Under the pieces are notes generated by a model. The model was not told the DNA's origin. It made no database searches and saw nothing but the letters and a program-made list of their open reading frames with translations. 46,269 nucleotides of DNA from Arthrobacter terrae (GTDB taxonomy: Bacteria; Actinomycetota; Actinomycetes; Actinomycetales; Micrococcaceae): contig NZ_JADNYM010000033.1 of NCBI RefSeq assembly GCF_015708085.1, positions 1 to 46,269 on the forward strand, written 5' to 3'. The translations under genes and the position numbers were made by a program. Positions 24,069-36,288 of this stretch are shown piece by piece; position 1 is the stretch's first letter, and the number at the start of each line of letters is the position of its first letter.

Positions 24069-24668
24069 CTAGAGAGCTTCGGGGATGTTGAGCCACTGAT
24101 ACCAGCCGCGGTGCAGGACCAGCCACGCCATGAGACCGTAGCCGGCCTGCCCCGGTGTGCCGCCATTCGCAGCCAGATCGGTGCGCCACTGCTCGTGATT
24201 CTGCAGCGGGGAGAAAGTATCCACGTACCGGTGCTTGCGCCGCGTGGTGACGTCTGCGAAGGCCGTGTTCAGGTCCGCGAGCTTCTTGTTCAAGGCCGGG
24301 TCGAGGCTGGGCGGAGGGCCGACGACAAAGGCCGGGATGCTCAGTTGGGCGGCGCCGTCGAGGATGTTAGCCAGGTTCAGCCGGCTGCGGGCCGTGGATA
24401 GACCAAAATCTATGTCGCGGCCGGAGAGCCCGATGACCAGCCGATTTTCGTGGAAGTCGCCAAAGCGCCGGCCGCACTCCTGCAGCCAGCGCCCGGCGAG
24501 TGCCTCGGTGCCTTCCTGCGGGCTCGGTAGCGGGTACGCCTCCAAGGACATCCCCTCCTGCGGGGTCCGGGCCAGTACACGGCCGAGCCAACCCAGTGCG
24601 CGCGGGTCGCCCACGCCCGCAATGAGCTCATCTCCAACCGCGGCAATCCGCAGTTTCCTGTCCTCCAC
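24069..24668 (-). CDS. SGNH/GDSL-fold protein lacking the usual catalytic residues
   Basis: The 199-residue protein has the SGNH-hydrolase layout. However, block I reads VGDELIAGVGD, with Glu where the catalytic Ser of GDS stands. The block V motif DGxHPGQAGY reads NGGTPGQAGY, with no His. Other fold features are kept (RLVIGLSGRDIDFGL, FVVGPPPSLDP, YVDTF). It is therefore probably not an active serine hydrolase. GTG 24668 has GAGAGG six bases upstream. It converges on the Rieske gene. Confidence 0.75.
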   Translation of the reverse strand: MEDRKLRIAAVGDELIAGVGDPRALGWLGRVLARTPQEGMSLEAYPLPSPQEGTEALAGRWLQECGRRFGDFHENRLVIGLSGRDIDFGLSTARSRLNLANILDGAAQLSIPAFVVGPPPSLDPALNKKLADLNTAFADVTTRRKHRYVDTFSPLQNHEQWRTDLAANGGTPGQAGYGLMAWLVLHRGWYQWLNIPEAL

Positions 24669-24784
24669 TATTGACCTCTCGTGTACTGCGTTAGGAACTG
24701 CCGTGACGGTTAAATGCCCCGGTGCTGGATGTTACTGCCGTAACGGATGCCCTCCCTGCCGTGCAGGCCGGACATCCGCTGCTG

Positions 24785-27700
24785 CTACTGGCGTTCGAAT
24801 GCTTTTTTCAGCAGCAGAGCCTGCTCAACGGCATGTCGCTTTGCCGAGCCGGTGGCCGTTGAGGCCGAGGCCGGCCTGGATATCAGACGCAGCGCACGGT
24901 CCAGTTTCGGCGCCAGATTCAGGCCCATGAACGGCCAGGGTCCCTGGTTGGCAGGCTCATCCTGCGCCCAGACAATGTCCGCGTTCGGGTACTTGGCGAG
25001 CTCGGCACTAATCTCCGCCAGCGGCAGGGGATACAGCTGCTCCACCCGGATAATGGCAGATTTGCTGTCCTGTGCTTTCTGCCGGGCCGCCAGCAGATCG
25101 TAGTAGAGCCGGCCGGAGACCAGAACCACGCGTTCGACGGCGTTTCCATCCTGCACTGCCTCGTCACCAATAACCGGGCGGAAGCTACCCGACGTGAAGT
25201 CCTCGACGGCCGATGCGGCTGCCTTCAGGCGCAGCAGCTGTTTGGGCGTAAAGACAATCAGCGGTTTGCGCGGCTTGCTGTATGCCTGACGGCGCAACAG
25301 ATGGAAGTGCGAAGCGGGAGTCGTCGGGTTGGCGACGATCATGTTTTCCTCCGCACACATCTGCAGGTAGCGCTCGATCCGGGCGGACGAGTGGTCCGGG
25401 CCCTGACCTTCATAGCCGTGCGGCAATAGCAGTACCAGGGAGGAACGCTGCCCCCACTTCTGCTCGGCCGAGGAAATGAATTCGTCCACTACCGTCTGGG
25501 CGCCGTTGGCGAAGTCGCCGAACTGGGCCTCCCAGATCACGAGGGCATCCGGGCGCTCCACCGAGTAGCCGTATTCAAAGGCCATGGCTGCGTATTCGGA
25601 CAATAGCGAATCGTAGATCCACAGTTTCGCCTGTGAATCACTGAGCTCGGTCAGCGGCGTCCACTCATTGCCGTTGGCGCGGTCGTGGAAGACCGCGTGG
25701 CGTTGGACGAACGTGCCGCGGCGAGTGTCCTGACCGGCCATTCTGACCGGCACGCCCTCCATCAGCAGCGAGCCAAGGGCGACGAGCTCGCCAAAGCCCC
25801 AGTCGATATTGCCTTCACGGGACATCAAATCGCGCTTTTCCAGCAGCGCCTTGAGCTTTGGGTGGACCGTAAAGCCCTCCGGCACGCTAACGTGCGCGTG
25901 GCCGATCTGCGCCAGTACCTCCGCCGTGATGGCTGTGGACGTCGGTTCGTTCACACCGCCGTCGGCCTGCTGCGCGGCCGGCCGCTCCAGATCCGATACT
26001 GCCTGCGAATCGGTGGGGACGACCGGAATAGGGGACGTCTGCGCGGCGTGCGTTTCCGCGAAGACGCGTTCCAGACGCTCCTGGTAGTCCCGCAATAACT
26101 GCTCGGCCTCTTCCTCGGAAATATCGCCGCGGCCGATCAGGGCCTCGGTGTACAACCGGCGGACCGAACGCTTGGCTTCGATCAGGTTGTACATCAGCGG
26201 CTGCGTCATCGACGGGTCATCGCCCTCGTTGTGGCCGCGACGGCGGTAACAGACCAGATCAATGACAACATCCTTGCGGAATTTCTGCTGGAAATGATAG
26301 GCCAGCTGAGCCACCCGGACAACGGCTTCCGGGTCATCGCCGTTGACATGGAAAACCGGCGCCTGGATCATCTTCGCTACATCGGTGGAGTACACAGAAG
26401 AGCGGGAGGACGACGGCGCCGTGGTGAATCCGACTTGGTTATTCACTACGACGTGAATGGTTCCACCGGTGCGGTAGCCGCGCAGCTGGGACAGGTTCAG
26501 CGTTTCGGCGACAACGCCCTGCCCGGCGAACGCGGCGTCTCCGTGCACCATGATCGGCAGCACGGGGAACTCTTCGCCCTGATCGAGACGGTCCTGCTTG
26601 GCGCGGACAATGCCTTCAATGACTCCGTCTGCGGCTTCCAAGTGGGACGGGTTCGCAGCCAAGTAGACCTTGGTTATATTGCCCTTGTCCGAGGTGAAGG
26701 TGCCTTCGGTGCCCAGATGATATTTCACGTCACCGGAGCCCTGCACACTGCGCGGATCCTGGGTTCCTTCAAATTCGCGGAACACCTGCGCGTAGGTTTT
26801 GCCGGCAATGTTGGTGAGCACGTTCAGGCGGCCGCGGTGTGCCATGGCGATCGCCACCTCGTCCAGACCGTCGTCCGCAGCGTCGGAGATGATGTTGTCC
26901 AGCAGCGGGATCAGCGATTCTCCGCCCTCGAGGGAAAAACGCTTCTGGCCGACGAACTTGGTCTGCAGGAAAGTCTCAAAGGCCTCTGCCGCATTTAACC
27001 TGGAAACAATCCTCAGCTGTTCTTCACGGCTGGGCTTGGAGTACGGGTGTTCCAGCTGGTCCTGGAACCAGTGGCGCTGTTCGGGATCCTGAATGTGCAT
27101 GTACTCGATGCCGGTCGTACGGCAGTAGGCATCGCGGAGCACGCCGAGGATGTCGCGGAATTTCAGCATCGGTTTGCCGCCAAAGCCGCCGGTGGGCCAT
27201 TCGCGGTCCAGGTCCCATAGTGTCAGTCCGTAGGTCAGCACGTCCAGATCCGGGTGCTTGCGCTGGACATATTCCAGCGGATCCGTGTCCGCCATGAGGT
27301 GTCCGCGGACACGGTAGGAGTGGATCAGCTGTTGGATCCGGGCCACCTTGTTGATCTCTTCCGCAGGGTCAACCTGCAGGTCGGGGCTCCAGCGGACCGG
27401 CTCGTAGGGGATCCGCAAAGATTCGAAGATCTCGTCGTAGAAGTTCTGCGCACCGAGGAGAAGCTGCTGGACCAGCCGCAGGAACTCACCGCTGCCGGCT
27501 CCCTGAATCACCCGGTGGTCGTAAGTGGAGGTCAGCGTGAGGACCTTGCTGATCGCGTTCCGCGCAAGGATCTTAGCGCTGGTGCCCTGGAACTCGGCGG
27601 GGTAGTCGAGGGCACCAACCCCGATGATGGCGGCCTGCCCCTTGGACAAACGCGGCACCGAGTGTACGGTGCCGATGCCCCCGGGGTTGGTCAGGGAGAC

Positions 27701-28699
27701 CGTGGTGCCGGAATAGTCATCGGCGGTCAGCTTACCGTTACGGGCCCGCTTAATAAGGGCCTCGTAGGTCTGCCAGAACTCGGAGAAGTTCAGCGTCTCC
27801 GCCTTCTTGATATTCGGTACTACCAAAAGGCGGGAACCATCGGGCTTGGGCATGTCGATGGCGATGCCGAAGTTTACATGTGCAGGCTGCACCGCAACGG
27901 GCTTGCCGTCCGCCTCGTCGTAGTGGACGTTCATGGACGGGAACTGGGCCAGCGCCCGGATCACGGCATAGCCGATCAGGTGGGTGAACGAAACCTTCCC
28001 GCCCTTGGCCCGGGCGAGATTTGAGTTCAGCACCAAGCGGTTGTCAATGAGCAGCTTGGCAGGGATTGCCCGCACACTGGTGGCAGTGGGGACCTCCAAA
28101 CTGGTAATCATGTTCGTGGCGATGGCCTTCGCCGGTCCACGCAGAACGGTCTTCGTGTCCTCTTCGGGGATCGAGTTGTCCTTCGCGGTGCGGGGGAGCT
28201 GGGCAGGTATAGGCGTCGAGTTGTTGCGGGCCGCATCCTTCGCCGGAGCCGGCCGAGTCGACGGCCCGGCAGCCGCGGCACGGGCGCCGCCGGCTGAAGC
28301 CGCGGAAGGGGAAGTGGCAGCTGCGGGGGCAGCGGCAGCTGTGGTCTTGCCGGCTGTGGGGGCAGGTTTGGTTGCCCCCGGCGTGTTCGTGGGCTTGGCA
28401 GGGGCAGCTGCGGCCGCAGGTTTGGTTGTCGCGGGCGGCTTCGCGGGCACCGCCGCCGCTGCACCGGCTGCTGCCGGCACGATGGGAAGTTCCCGGGTTA
28501 CCGGATTCCCGGTGCCTGAATTTGACGATTGGCGTCCGTCAGCCGTATTTCCGCCGTCTGAATCGAAGGATTCGAAGAGCGGCCACCACTTGGCATCGAC
28601 AGATTTTTTGTTCTCCTGATACCGCTCATACAGCTCGTCAACGAGCCACTCGTTTCCGCCAAAGTCCTCGGGTAGACGGTGGATTGGTTGATCTGGCAC
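24785..28699 (-). CDS. kgd: Multifunctional 2-oxoglutarate decarboxylase/dehydrogenase E1-E2-type enzyme (Kgd)
   Basis: The 1304-residue protein is the actinobacterial fusion that does 2-oxoglutarate decarboxylation and serves as E1 of the 2-oxoglutarate dehydrogenase complex. Residues 1-45 are the conserved start ([20 protein letters not shown]). Residues about 46-175 are an Ala/Pro-rich linker. Residues about 185-420 are an E2-like succinyltransferase domain with the catalytic His in [14 protein letters not shown] near 395. The rest is the thiamine-diphosphate E1 domain ([17 protein letters not shown] near 716, [15 protein letters not shown] near 820). Start is GTG 28699 with GAAGAGG upstream. 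It is a central TCA-cycle enzyme in the cytosol. Confidence 0.96.
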   Translation of the reverse strand: MPDQPIHRLPEDFGGNEWLVDELYERYQENKKSVDAKWWPLFESFDSDGGNTADGRQSSNSGTGNPVTRELPIVPAAAGAAAAVPAKPPATTKPAAAAAPAKPTNTPGATKPAPTAGKTTAAAAPAAATSPSAASAGGARAAAAGPSTRPAPAKDAARNNSTPIPAQLPRTAKDNSIPEEDTKTVLRGPAKAIATNMITSLEVPTATSVRAIPAKLLIDNRLVLNSNLARAKGGKVSFTHLIGYAVIRALAQFPSMNVHYDEADGKPVAVQPAHVNFGIAIDMPKPDGSRLLVVPNIKKAETLNFSEFWQTYEALIKRARNGKLTADDYSGTTVSLTNPGGIGTVHSVPRLSKGQAAIIGVGALDYPAEFQGTSAKILARNAISKVLTLTSTYDHRVIQGAGSGEFLRLVQQLLLGAQNFYDEIFESLRIPYEPVRWSPDLQVDPAEEINKVARIQQLIHSYRVRGHLMADTDPLEYVQRKHPDLDVLTYGLTLWDLDREWPTGGFGGKPMLKFRDILGVLRDAYCRTTGIEYMHIQDPEQRHWFQDQLEHPYSKPSREEQLRIVSRLNAAEAFETFLQTKFVGQKRFSLEGGESLIPLLDNIISDAADDGLDEVAIAMAHRGRLNVLTNIAGKTYAQVFREFEGTQDPRSVQGSGDVKYHLGTEGTFTSDKGNITKVYLAANPSHLEAADGVIEGIVRAKQDRLDQGEEFPVLPIMVHGDAAFAGQGVVAETLNLSQLRGYRTGGTIHVVVNNQVGFTTAPSSSRSSVYSTDVAKMIQAPVFHVNGDDPEAVVRVAQLAYHFQQKFRKDVVIDLVCYRRRGHNEGDDPSMTQPLMYNLIEAKRSVRRLYTEALIGRGDISEEEAEQLLRDYQERLERVFAETHAAQTSPIPVVPTDSQAVSDLERPAAQQADGGVNEPTSTAITAEVLAQIGHAHVSVPEGFTVHPKLKALLEKRDLMSREGNIDWGFGELVALGSLLMEGVPVRMAGQDTRRGTFVQRHAVFHDRANGNEWTPLTELSDSQAKLWIYDSLLSEYAAMAFEYGYSVERPDALVIWEAQFGDFANGAQTVVDEFISSAEQKWGQRSSLVLLLPHGYEGQGPDHSSARIERYLQMCAEENMIVANPTTPASHFHLLRRQAYSKPRKPLIVFTPKQLLRLKAAASAVEDFTSGSFRPVIGDEAVQDGNAVERVVLVSGRLYYDLLAARQKAQDSKSAIIRVEQLYPLPLAEISAELAKYPNADIVWAQDEPANQGPWPFMGLNLAPKLDRALRLISRPASASTATGSAKRHAVEQALLLKKAFERQ

Positions 28700-30569
<1,870 letters not shown>

Positions 30570-30590
30570 CCGGCAGGCACGGCAGGTACG

Positions 30591-32102
30591 GTGCGCGCTG
30601 ATTGGACCCCGGCCGGGGATTCTGCAGATCCGACTGGCCGTTCAGTCCCGGGCCGGGGGCTGGCCTTGCTGGCGGCGGCGACGTTCTTTATGGAGAATCT
30701 GGACGGAACGGTCCTGGTCACCGCCGTGCCCAGCATTGCCGGGGATTTCAACGTGGCCTCCGCCGATGTGAACATCACCATGACGGCGTATTTGGTGACC
30801 GTTGCGATGTGCATCCCGCTGAGCGGGTGGTTGACCGAGCGGTTCGGTGACCGCAGGATCTTCTGCACTGCCATTGCGGTGTTTACACTCGCGTCCGGGT
30901 TGTGCGCGCTGAGCCCGGACCTGACGCTGCTCACAATGAGCCGGATCCTGCAGGGGATCGGCGGGGCCATGATGGTGCCGGTGGGCCGGCTTGTGGTGTT
31001 GCGAAGCACAGAGAAGAAGGACCTGCTGCGGGCGATTGCCTTCCTCACCTGGCCGGCGCTGCTGGCCCCGGTGATTGCGCCGTTGGTCGGCGGCGTGTTG
31101 ACCGCTTATTTGTCCTGGCACTGGATCTTCCTGATCAATATTCCTCTCGGTGCGGTCGCATTCCGGGCAGCGGCACGGATGGTGCCGCTGCGGGCACCGG
31201 CGGCACATACCGGTCTGGACTGGGTTGGCTTCGGCTGTTCCAGCGCGGCGATCGGCGCCTTGGTGATCGGGCTGGAGCTTCTCTCGGCCGGTGCCGGCGC
31301 CGGTGCAAGTGGTGGCGGTGCAGACGGTACCGGGGGCGCCCTGCTCAGTGCCGCCGTCGGCCTGCTGGTTTTCGCCGCCGTCATTGGCGGTCTTGGGATC
31401 CGCTGGATGCGACATAGGCCGCGGTCGCTCTTTGACCTCTCCACCTTTACCGTGCGCACGTTCCGGGCCTCCAACGCCGGTGGTTTCATCTTCCGGATCG
31501 CCATCAGCTCGGCCCCGTTCCTGCTGCCGCTGCTGTTCCAGGATGGTTACGGCTGGGATCCGGTGCGCTCCGGGCTGATGGTGGCCGCGGTCTTTGTGGG
31601 AAACATCGGGATCAAGCCGGCGACTACCCCGCTGATTCGTCGGCTGGGTTTCAAAAGCGTGCTGCTGCTGGCCATCTTTGGTTCCGCTGCGACCTTTGTG
31701 GTTTGTGCCGTGATGCCCGCGGTGACGGCGGAGCCGCTGATTTTTATCCTGTTGGTGGTCAGCGGCGCGTTCCGCTCGATCGGATTCACAGCCTACAACT
31801 CCATACAGTTTGCCGACATCGGACCGGAGAAGATGAACTCTGCCAATGCGCTTTCCGCCACGATCAGCCAGCTCGGAGCGGGACTGGGTATTGCGGTGGG
31901 CGCACTGGCGGTGCGGGTGGGAGCGGGGCTGGGCAATGGGGGAGCGGCGGGAACGGTGTTCGCATTCGGCTCCGACCCCCTGATGAAATATCGTGTCGCG
32001 TTCCTGGCCATGGCGGTTCTGGTATTGCTGTGCAGTATCGATACCGTACGTCTGCCGGCCGGTGCGGCAGCCCACGTCAGCGGTCCCCGGACCAAGGGCT
32101 GA
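30591..32102 (+). CDS. MFS drug:proton antiporter of the DHA2/EmrB-QacA type
   Basis: The 503-residue protein has about 14 membrane segments. It shows the DHA2 motif FFMENLDGTVLVTAVPSI, motif A (GWLTERFGDRRIF) and motif C-like ALLAPVIAPLVGGVLT. It is expected to export drugs or metabolites in exchange for protons. GTG 30591 follows GGCAGG. A Gly/Ala-rich stretch (GAGAGASGGGADGTGG) lies in a loop after the sixth or seventh helix. It lies 21 bases after guaB1, so co-transcription is possible. A LacI-type pseudogene ends just beyond it on the other strand. Confidence 0.88.
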   Translation: MRADWTPAGDSADPTGRSVPGRGLALLAAATFFMENLDGTVLVTAVPSIAGDFNVASADVNITMTAYLVTVAMCIPLSGWLTERFGDRRIFCTAIAVFTLASGLCALSPDLTLLTMSRILQGIGGAMMVPVGRLVVLRSTEKKDLLRAIAFLTWPALLAPVIAPLVGGVLTAYLSWHWIFLINIPLGAVAFRAAARMVPLRAPAAHTGLDWVGFGCSSAAIGALVIGLELLSAGAGAGASGGGADGTGGALLSAAVGLLVFAAVIGGLGIRWMRHRPRSLFDLSTFTVRTFRASNAGGFIFRIAISSAPFLLPLLFQDGYGWDPVRSGLMVAAVFVGNIGIKPATTPLIRRLGFKSVLLLAIFGSAATFVVCAVMPAVTAEPLIFILLVVSGAFRSIGFTAYNSIQFADIGPEKMNSANALSATISQLGAGLGIAVGALAVRVGAGLGNGGAAGTVFAFGSDPLMKYRVAFLAMAVLVLLCSIDTVRLPAGAAAHVSGPRTKG

Positions 32103-32112
32103 AGCCGGCGGC

Positions 32113-32762
32113 TTCGAGCGTCGGCAGCGGCGGGACCGGAATAGGTGCGTGGTGCAAAGGGTCCAAGTCTGCGGACGTCAACTGCACGATCCTGCGCAGC
32201 GGCGCCCAGCGTCTGCCAGCGGGGCTGGCCAGAACGCGCGGCATCGGGGCCGGCGATGAAGGCGATTTTGGAATGGCCCAGTGAAATCAGATGGTCCAAA
32301 GCCTGCGTGGTGGCCGCGGGGGTGTCCAGAATGACAGACGGGATCCCTTCCACCTGGCGGTTAATTGTGACCATCGGCAGCTTGCCGGCAGCTGCCCAAA
32401 GCACCTCCCCGCGTAGCTGGCGCTGTGAGGATGGCGCCGTCGGCCGTTCTGCGCACCTGTTCCAAGGTACGTGCCTCAACTTCTTCGGACTCCTCGGTGT
32501 CCACCAGCAACTGGGTATAACCGGCGACGGCGTTCGCCCGGCCGGGACCAGACACCTTGTCCCGGGAACCTGGAATGTAGCGCCGCTGCGCGGCGGCCGC
32601 ATCGATCCGCTCCCGGGTGTGGACGTTGACCCGCCAGGGCGTGGAAAATGCCCGGGATACGGTGAAGGCCGCCACGCCGCATACCGCCGCAATGTCGTTG
32701 ATCGTGGCCCGCCGTTGTGGAGCCCCGCCGCGCTGCACGGCGTCACCAGCGGCCGTGCTCAT
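32113..32762 (-). pseudogene. Decayed LacI-family regulator
   Basis: The N-terminal HTH is readable from ATG 32762 (ATINDIAAVCGVAAFTVSRA). The linker to the sugar-binding domain is followed directly by GYTQLLVDTEESEEVEART. The 25-30 residues normally in between (the LVPDITNPF segment) are missing. Near 32410-32425 the frame shifts to AAAGKLPMVTINRQ and SKIAFIAGPDAARSG, and the sequence fades after about YSGPAAADA, without the last third of the protein. The intact regulator at 36289 shares GYTQLLVDTEES, so the two are probably old duplicates. It lies 46 bases after the ABC permease gene, in the same direction. Confidence 0.85.
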
Positions 32763-32807
32763 GTGGTTTTCTTTATCGTTAACTGTATGGTTTTCCTGCC
32801 GACGGGC

Positions 32808-33731
32808 CTATTTCACGCCCCCCGCGGTGAGCCCGCCGACCAGATACCGCTGGAAGATCAGGTACAGCAGCACCACGGGCACCGCACACACCAAGGCAGC
32901 GGCCATCATCTGGCTGTAGACCGGAATTGCTCCGCCCTCCTGACCGGCGCTGAACACCTGCAAGGCGATGGCCGCCGTCGCCGTATCGGGCCGGGTAAGG
33001 ACGGAGGCGAACAGTACGTCATTCCAGCCGAGCAAAAAGGCGAAGATACCGGACACCACAATGCCCGGCCAACTGAGCGGAATGATGATCTTGAACAGAA
33101 TGCCCAGATTGGATGCGCCGTCAATGCGTGCTGCTTCTTCCAATTCCCGTGGAAGCCCGCGCAGATAGGTGACCATGACCCAGGTGGAGAACGGCAAGGC
33201 AAAAGTCAGGTATGCGATGAACAGCCCCCAGCGGCTGCCGATCACGGAAATGCCGAAGTACGTTCCCGCGGAGGAGAAGAGCACGAAGACCGGCAGCACC
33301 ATCAGCGTTCCCGGAATGCTTTGCAGACCGAGGAGCCCGCGCAGCACGGTCAGGCGGCCGAAGAAGGTAAAGCGGACCAGGACGTAGGCCGTCCCGATGG
33401 CGATGACGGCCGAAACAACTGCCACGGACCCGGCAACAATTAGGCTGTTCGTGATGCCCCGGCCCAACCCAACGGTGGTCCAGATCTTCGTGTAGCTTTC
33501 GAAGGAAAACTGGCTCGGCCAAAATTCCCCGCCCGCTACGCCGGCGTCCGTATTAAGGGAGGCCAGGAAAATGTAAGCGATCGGAACCAGCACCAGCAGG
33601 CACAGCAACGTCGTCAGAACAGCGATCAGCGGTGTTGGCATCAGCCGGGTGACTTGGGCGCTGCGGCCGGTTCGCGCGGATACGCGTTGTTTTTTACTGC
33701 GGAGTTGTTTCTCGCTTAAGCGCGTGCTCAT
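32808..33731 (-). CDS. Carbohydrate ABC transporter permease, MalG type
   Basis: The 307-residue protein has about six membrane segments and the EAA loop that contacts the ATPase (ELEEAARIDGASNLGILFKI). The C-terminus ends FQRYLVGGLTAGGVK, standard for CUT1-family MalG/LacG permeases. It forms the channel with the MalF-type subunit, whose stop it overlaps by four bases. The N-terminal 28 residues are basic and cytosolic. The imported sugar is probably a glycoside or uronide, judged from the catabolic genes next door. Confidence 0.93.
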   Translation of the reverse strand: MSTRLSEKQLRSKKQRVSARTGRSAQVTRLMPTPLIAVLTTLLCLLVLVPIAYIFLASLNTDAGVAGGEFWPSQFSFESYTKIWTTVGLGRGITNSLIVAGSVAVVSAVIAIGTAYVLVRFTFFGRLTVLRGLLGLQSIPGTLMVLPVFVLFSSAGTYFGISVIGSRWGLFIAYLTFALPFSTWVMVTYLRGLPRELEEAARIDGASNLGILFKIIIPLSWPGIVVSGIFAFLLGWNDVLFASVLTRPDTATAAIALQVFSAGQEGGAIPVYSQMMAAALVCAVPVVLLYLIFQRYLVGGLTAGGVK

Positions 33732-34705
33732 TTTTTGACTCCATCCTCGTGGACGTCCAGCTTGACCGCCCGCAGATAAATAAACAGCGGAATGAGAATC
33801 AGGATCAGGGATACCACTGCCATCGCGGCACTGAGACCGAACCGGAAGCTCTGGAAGCTGGTCACATAGACCAGAATCGGCAGTACATTGACGTCCGCCG
33901 GAGCTGGTGCGCCGAACAGCACGAACGGCAGGGTGAAGTTGTTAATGTGGTTCAGGGTGCCCAGCAGGAAAGCCAGTGAAACCGGGCCCTTCAGATACGG
34001 GAAGATCACGTAGCGCAGCTTGCGCCACCAAAGGGCGCCGTCCAGGGCCGCGGCCTCATGGACCTCGTGGTCCACCGATTGCAGGCCTGCGAGCGCGAGC
34101 AGATAGATGAAAGGCCACGCCGCCCAGATCTCCACCAGGATCAGCGTCCAGTACGACTGCGGCCCGTTCAGCCACAAACCGCCCTCGATCCCGACATTAT
34201 GCAGCACCGTATTAACGATTCCGTCCGGCTGCAGCATGGTCTTCCAAACGGTGGCTACCACGAAGGACGGCAGGACGTATGGAATCAGGAAGACTGCCCG
34301 GACGACGGCGCGTCCCCGATACGCGTTCTGCGTCACCACCGCGGCGGCCACCCCGAGGGGGACGGTTACCACGGTGGAAATGATGGCGAACGAGACACTG
34401 ATCCAAATCGCGCGCAGCAGTTCGGTCTTGGTGATCGCCTCAATGAAGTTTTCGACTCCGATGAACGGCGTGCTGAGCCACTTGCGCAGGGTGTATTGAT
34501 CGAGATCAATAACCGACATGTAGATGCCTAGTGCCAGCGGGATGAGGATGACCAGCGTCATCAGCAATCCGCCGGGCGCCAGCAGCCAGAGCGGCCGGTT
34601 CCGTTCGGTTACGCCCTTACGTTTCCTACTCTTCCGCGAAGGGCCGTCACCGGCGGACCGCCCGGGGGCGGTCCGCCGGTTCTTGCGTGTTGCCTCAATC
34701 GACAC
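33728..34705 (-). CDS. Carbohydrate ABC transporter permease, MalF type
   Basis: The 325-residue protein has a basic N-terminal tail (residues 1-38), about six membrane segments and the EAA loop (HEVHEAAALDGALWWRKLRY). It shows PYVLPSFVVATVWKTMLQ, typical of the CUT1 family. It lies 47 bases after the binding-protein gene and overlaps the MalG-type gene by an ATGA. No ATP-binding subunit is encoded in this operon. Confidence 0.93.
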   Translation of the reverse strand: MSIEATRKNRRTAPGRSAGDGPSRKSRKRKGVTERNRPLWLLAPGGLLMTLVILIPLALGIYMSVIDLDQYTLRKWLSTPFIGVENFIEAITKTELLRAIWISVSFAIISTVVTVPLGVAAAVVTQNAYRGRAVVRAVFLIPYVLPSFVVATVWKTMLQPDGIVNTVLHNVGIEGGLWLNGPQSYWTLILVEIWAAWPFIYLLALAGLQSVDHEVHEAAALDGALWWRKLRYVIFPYLKGPVSLAFLLGTLNHINNFTLPFVLFGAPAPADVNVLPILVYVTSFQSFRFGLSAAMAVVSLILILIPLFIYLRAVKLDVHEDGVKK

Positions 34706-34752
34706 TGTGCTTCCTTACGCCTGCAGTTATTTCCGATGCTTCGCTGGCTGGT

Positions 34753-36111
34753 TTACTTTGCCCGGTCCAGGGCCGCTTGGGACTTGGACTGGGCGTCCTT
34801 GAGTCGGGAGGAGAGATCAGAATCGCTGACGGAACCAGCGGCCAGATCCGGAATGGACTGGACGGCGACGTTGGTCAGGGCCAGCTGCACATCGCCCCAG
34901 GCGCCGCTGAACGGCGTCGCCACCGATTTGGCAGCGGACTCCAGGGCGGGAGCAACCATCGGATCGTTGTTCAGAGCCTTGGCGGCGTCCGCGTTCGTCG
35001 GCAGTTCCCCAAAAATCGAGTAGTAGTCGGACTGGGCATCCTTTTCCGTGATCATTTTGATGAACGCAAAGGCCAGGTCCTTTTGCTTGGAGTAGTCGGC
35101 GACCACCAGATTGTCGCCGGAGAGGATGCTGGCGGCTTCAACGCCGTTGGGAGGCCGGCTGGTGGCTCCGGGGGGGATCATGGGCATCAGTGCGTACTTG
35201 TACTTGCCTTTCACCGCGGATTTATCCAAGGTGGGGATACTCAGTGGAGAGGTCATCGGGAAATAAGCGGCCTTACCCGCGGCGAACGCGGCCAGTGCCT
35301 GCGCGTTGCCCCAACCGACGGACGCCGGGTCCACCGAGTGATCATTCGTCAGCCAGCCGAAGTAGGTTTCGTAGGCCTTTTTGACGGTTGGATCATCGAT
35401 CTTCACACTCTTGCCGTCGATCAGCTTGTTTCCGGCCTGGATAGACATGCCCCAGATGAACTTCCAGGGGTCGAAGTTGTCCTTGTAGGCGATAGCCAGG
35501 CCGAATTGATCGCCGGACGTCAGTTTTTTGCCGTGCTCGGAGAATTCGTCCCACGTTGTCGCCGGCTTGTCGATGCCGGCGTTCTGCAGGAGCTCGGTGT
35601 TGTAGGCCATTACGAAGGGACGGCTGACGAACGGGATACCGATTTGATTCTTATCATCGGGTCCGGAGATACCCAGCGACGCGGGAACGAACTTGTCCTT
35701 GCCGCCGATCATGTTCCACTCGGCATCGCCGAGCTTTACGAACGCGCCCGTCGAGTACGCGGTGGGAGTGAATGTTGTGCCCAGACCGTAGACATCCGGC
35801 CCCGTTCCCGAAACCACCGAGGTCTGAATGCGGGTCATTTCGTCGTTGGCAGTAGGGAAGGTTTCCCACTGGAGCGTAGCTCCGGTTTCCTGTTTGAACT
35901 TATCGGCGGTCTTCTTGAACCAGGCCTGCTGTTCCTGCGGGTACTGCGGTTTGGTACTGAACAGAACGGTCAGTGTCTTGCCCGTGCCATCGACCTTGCC
36001 GTTACTGCCGGTGCTGGAGCTCGTGCTGTTCCCGCCGCAGGCTGCCAGGGCCAGGGACAACGCTCCGGCCCCTCCTACCGCGGTAAGAAACTTCTTTCTG
36101 GTTATTTCCAC
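34753..36111 (-). CDS. Extracellular sugar-binding lipoprotein of the ABC importer
   Basis: The 452-residue protein starts with a lipoprotein signal peptide and lipobox LAAC, Cys25 being the lipid anchor, followed by a Ser/Gly spacer. The body is a CUT1 family solute-binding protein (TVLFSTKPQYPQEQQAWFKK, IGIPFVSRPFVMAYNTELLQ, then DKPATTWDEF). It is the first gene of the importer operon and would capture the substrate outside the membrane. Its promoter region is shared with the divergent LacI gene and holds an operator. Confidence 0.93.
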   Translation of the reverse strand: MEITRKKFLTAVGGAGALSLALAACGGNSTSSSTGSNGKVDGTGKTLTVLFSTKPQYPQEQQAWFKKTADKFKQETGATLQWETFPTANDEMTRIQTSVVSGTGPDVYGLGTTFTPTAYSTGAFVKLGDAEWNMIGGKDKFVPASLGISGPDDKNQIGIPFVSRPFVMAYNTELLQNAGIDKPATTWDEFSEHGKKLTSGDQFGLAIAYKDNFDPWKFIWGMSIQAGNKLIDGKSVKIDDPTVKKAYETYFGWLTNDHSVDPASVGWGNAQALAAFAAGKAAYFPMTSPLSIPTLDKSAVKGKYKYALMPMIPPGATSRPPNGVEAASILSGDNLVVADYSKQKDLAFAFIKMITEKDAQSDYYSIFGELPTNADAAKALNNDPMVAPALESAAKSVATPFSGAWGDVQLALTNVAVQSIPDLAAGSVSDSDLSSRLKDAQSKSQAALDRAK

Positions 36112-36215
36112 CGTGTTCCTCCTCTAACTGGCCCTGTGGCTCGGAGTGATCCCGGCCACATCGATGCGGGTAATGAGCCAGACTCTACCCAGTGCGGCAA
36201 ATAGTGCGCAAGGAG

Positions 36216-36233
36216 TTGCCAAAAATTTGCCAA
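36216..36233. promoter_or_regulatory. LacI-type operator 1 (TTGNCAA-N4-TTGNCAA)
   Basis: TTGCCAA-AAAT-TTGCCAA lies between the divergent importer operon and lacI genes. On the minus strand a TTGCGC (36206-36211), 18 bases, TAGAGT promoter candidate begins five bases downstream of it. See operators 2 and 3. Confidence 0.75.
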
Positions 36234-36288
36234 AGGTATTGGATAAGGTCCTACAGCGGATACTTTTCCGCCCGGAGAGGGCATCGGC

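Noticed and set aside
30642-32075. 477-codon leftward open frame
   Set aside because: It is antisense to the MFS transporter and has Gln/His/Arg-rich shadow composition.
34753-36111. Tat signal on the sugar-binding protein (TRKKFL)
   Set aside because: It lacks the twin arginine. The LAAC lipobox fits an ordinary lipoprotein signal.
34687-36204. 505-codon rightward open frame
   Set aside because: It lies antisense to the complete sugar-binding lipoprotein gene and resembles no protein family.
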